From contig CAYVUV010000003.1 of assembly GCA_964455095.1 (NCBI GenBank), forward strand, positions 1 to 5,978: a stretch of DNA of 5,978 nt, read 5' to 3'. The notes under the pieces were generated by a model. That model did not search any database, was not told where the DNA came from, and saw only the letters and a list, made by a program, of their open reading frames with translations. Positions 5,941 to 5,978 of the stretch are shown here, piece after piece (within the stretch, counting starts at the first letter, position 1; every line of letters begins with the position of its first letter). Source of the stretch: CAYVUV01 sp964455095 (GTDB lineage Bacteria > Desulfobacterota > Binatia > HRBIN30 > CADEER01). The position numbers and the translations under genes were made by a program.

Positions 5941-5978
5941 ATGAATGGATTGTACTGTGGGATCGATCTGCATTCCAA
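5941..5978 (+). CDS. IS110-family transposase, N-terminal fragment (cut by window end)
   Basis: Only twelve full codons are present, reading MNGLYCGIDLHS, with the next codon beginning AA. The YxGIDLHS opening is the first strand of the RuvC-like DEDD domain in IS110-family transposases; the Asp of GID (residue 9) is the first catalytic metal-binding acid. These enzymes are serine-dependent recombinases acting as tetramers, and IS621-type members are guided by a bridge RNA. The strong Shine-Dalgarno site 6 bases upstream and the hairpin before it support a real gene start. The fragment is short, so the call rests on one motif plus context. Other RNase H-fold proteins could start similarly, but the match to IS110 proteins in both position and sequence is good. 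The IS110 or IS1111 subgroup cannot be decided. Confidence 0.82.
   Translation, partial: MNGLYCGIDLHS

Larger units (their letters stand above)
5850..5978 (+). mobile_element. Left end of an IS110-family insertion sequence (continues beyond window)
   Basis: This is called from the transposase start at 5941 and the break in the palindromic repeat near 5850/5851. IS110 elements encode a RuvC-like DEDD transposase, normally lack terminal inverted repeats, and commonly land in specific sequences, REP palindromes among them. The leader from the proposed boundary to the ATG is about 90 nt. That is short compared with the 177-nt bridge RNA known from IS621, which lies 5' of the transposase in IS110-group elements. 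Either the boundary is further left, or the guide RNA lies downstream of the gene as in the IS1111 group. The exact left boundary is an inference and only one end is visible. Confidence 0.6.

Overview
The window is a GC-rich bacterial chromosomal segment, with strong G/C preference at third codon positions and long antisense open frames as a by-product. It carries five host protein genes and, at its right edge, the beginning of an IS110-family insertion sequence. The gene set (a large alpha/beta-hydrolase-domain protein, a WS/DGAT acyltransferase, a NylA-like amidase and a class I methyltransferase) fits high-GC, lipid- and xenobiotic-metabolising lineages such as Actinomycetota or uncultured Deltaproteobacteria/Binatota-like groups. 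The sequence alone does not fix the taxon. No tRNA, rRNA, CRISPR array or phage gene was seen.

Layout. Bases 1-1151 (+) hold the 3' part of an alpha/beta-hydrolase-domain protein. Bases 1152-1308 lie between convergent genes and carry a terminator-like hairpin plus a large two-armed palindromic repeat. Bases 1309-2784 (-) encode a wax ester synthase/diacylglycerol acyltransferase. Bases 2911-3384 (-) encode a YfcE-type metallophosphoesterase, lying upstream of the acyltransferase on the same strand. Bases 3385-3501 are a divergent promoter region with an 18-bp palindrome. Bases 3502-4947 (+) encode an amidase-signature hydrolase, followed 10 bp later by a SAM-dependent methyltransferase (4958-5731, +), probably as a two-gene operon. 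Bases 5732-5940 carry another copy of the palindromic repeat and then a hairpin-rich leader. Bases 5941-5978 are the first codons of an IS110 (DEDD) transposase.

How the parts relate. The host genes are metabolic and do not form a recognisable pathway. The amidase-methyltransferase pair is the only tight coupling. The most interesting part is the right edge. The IS110-type element appears to have inserted into the second arm of a REPIN-like palindrome whose intact relative lies at 1181-1270. The apparent junction falls on a CT dinucleotide, the core used by the bridge-RNA-guided IS110 member IS621. The transposase start is preceded by a 12-bp perfect hairpin whose base can pair with the Shine-Dalgarno sequence. 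The rest of the element, including most of any bridge-RNA evidence, lies outside the window.
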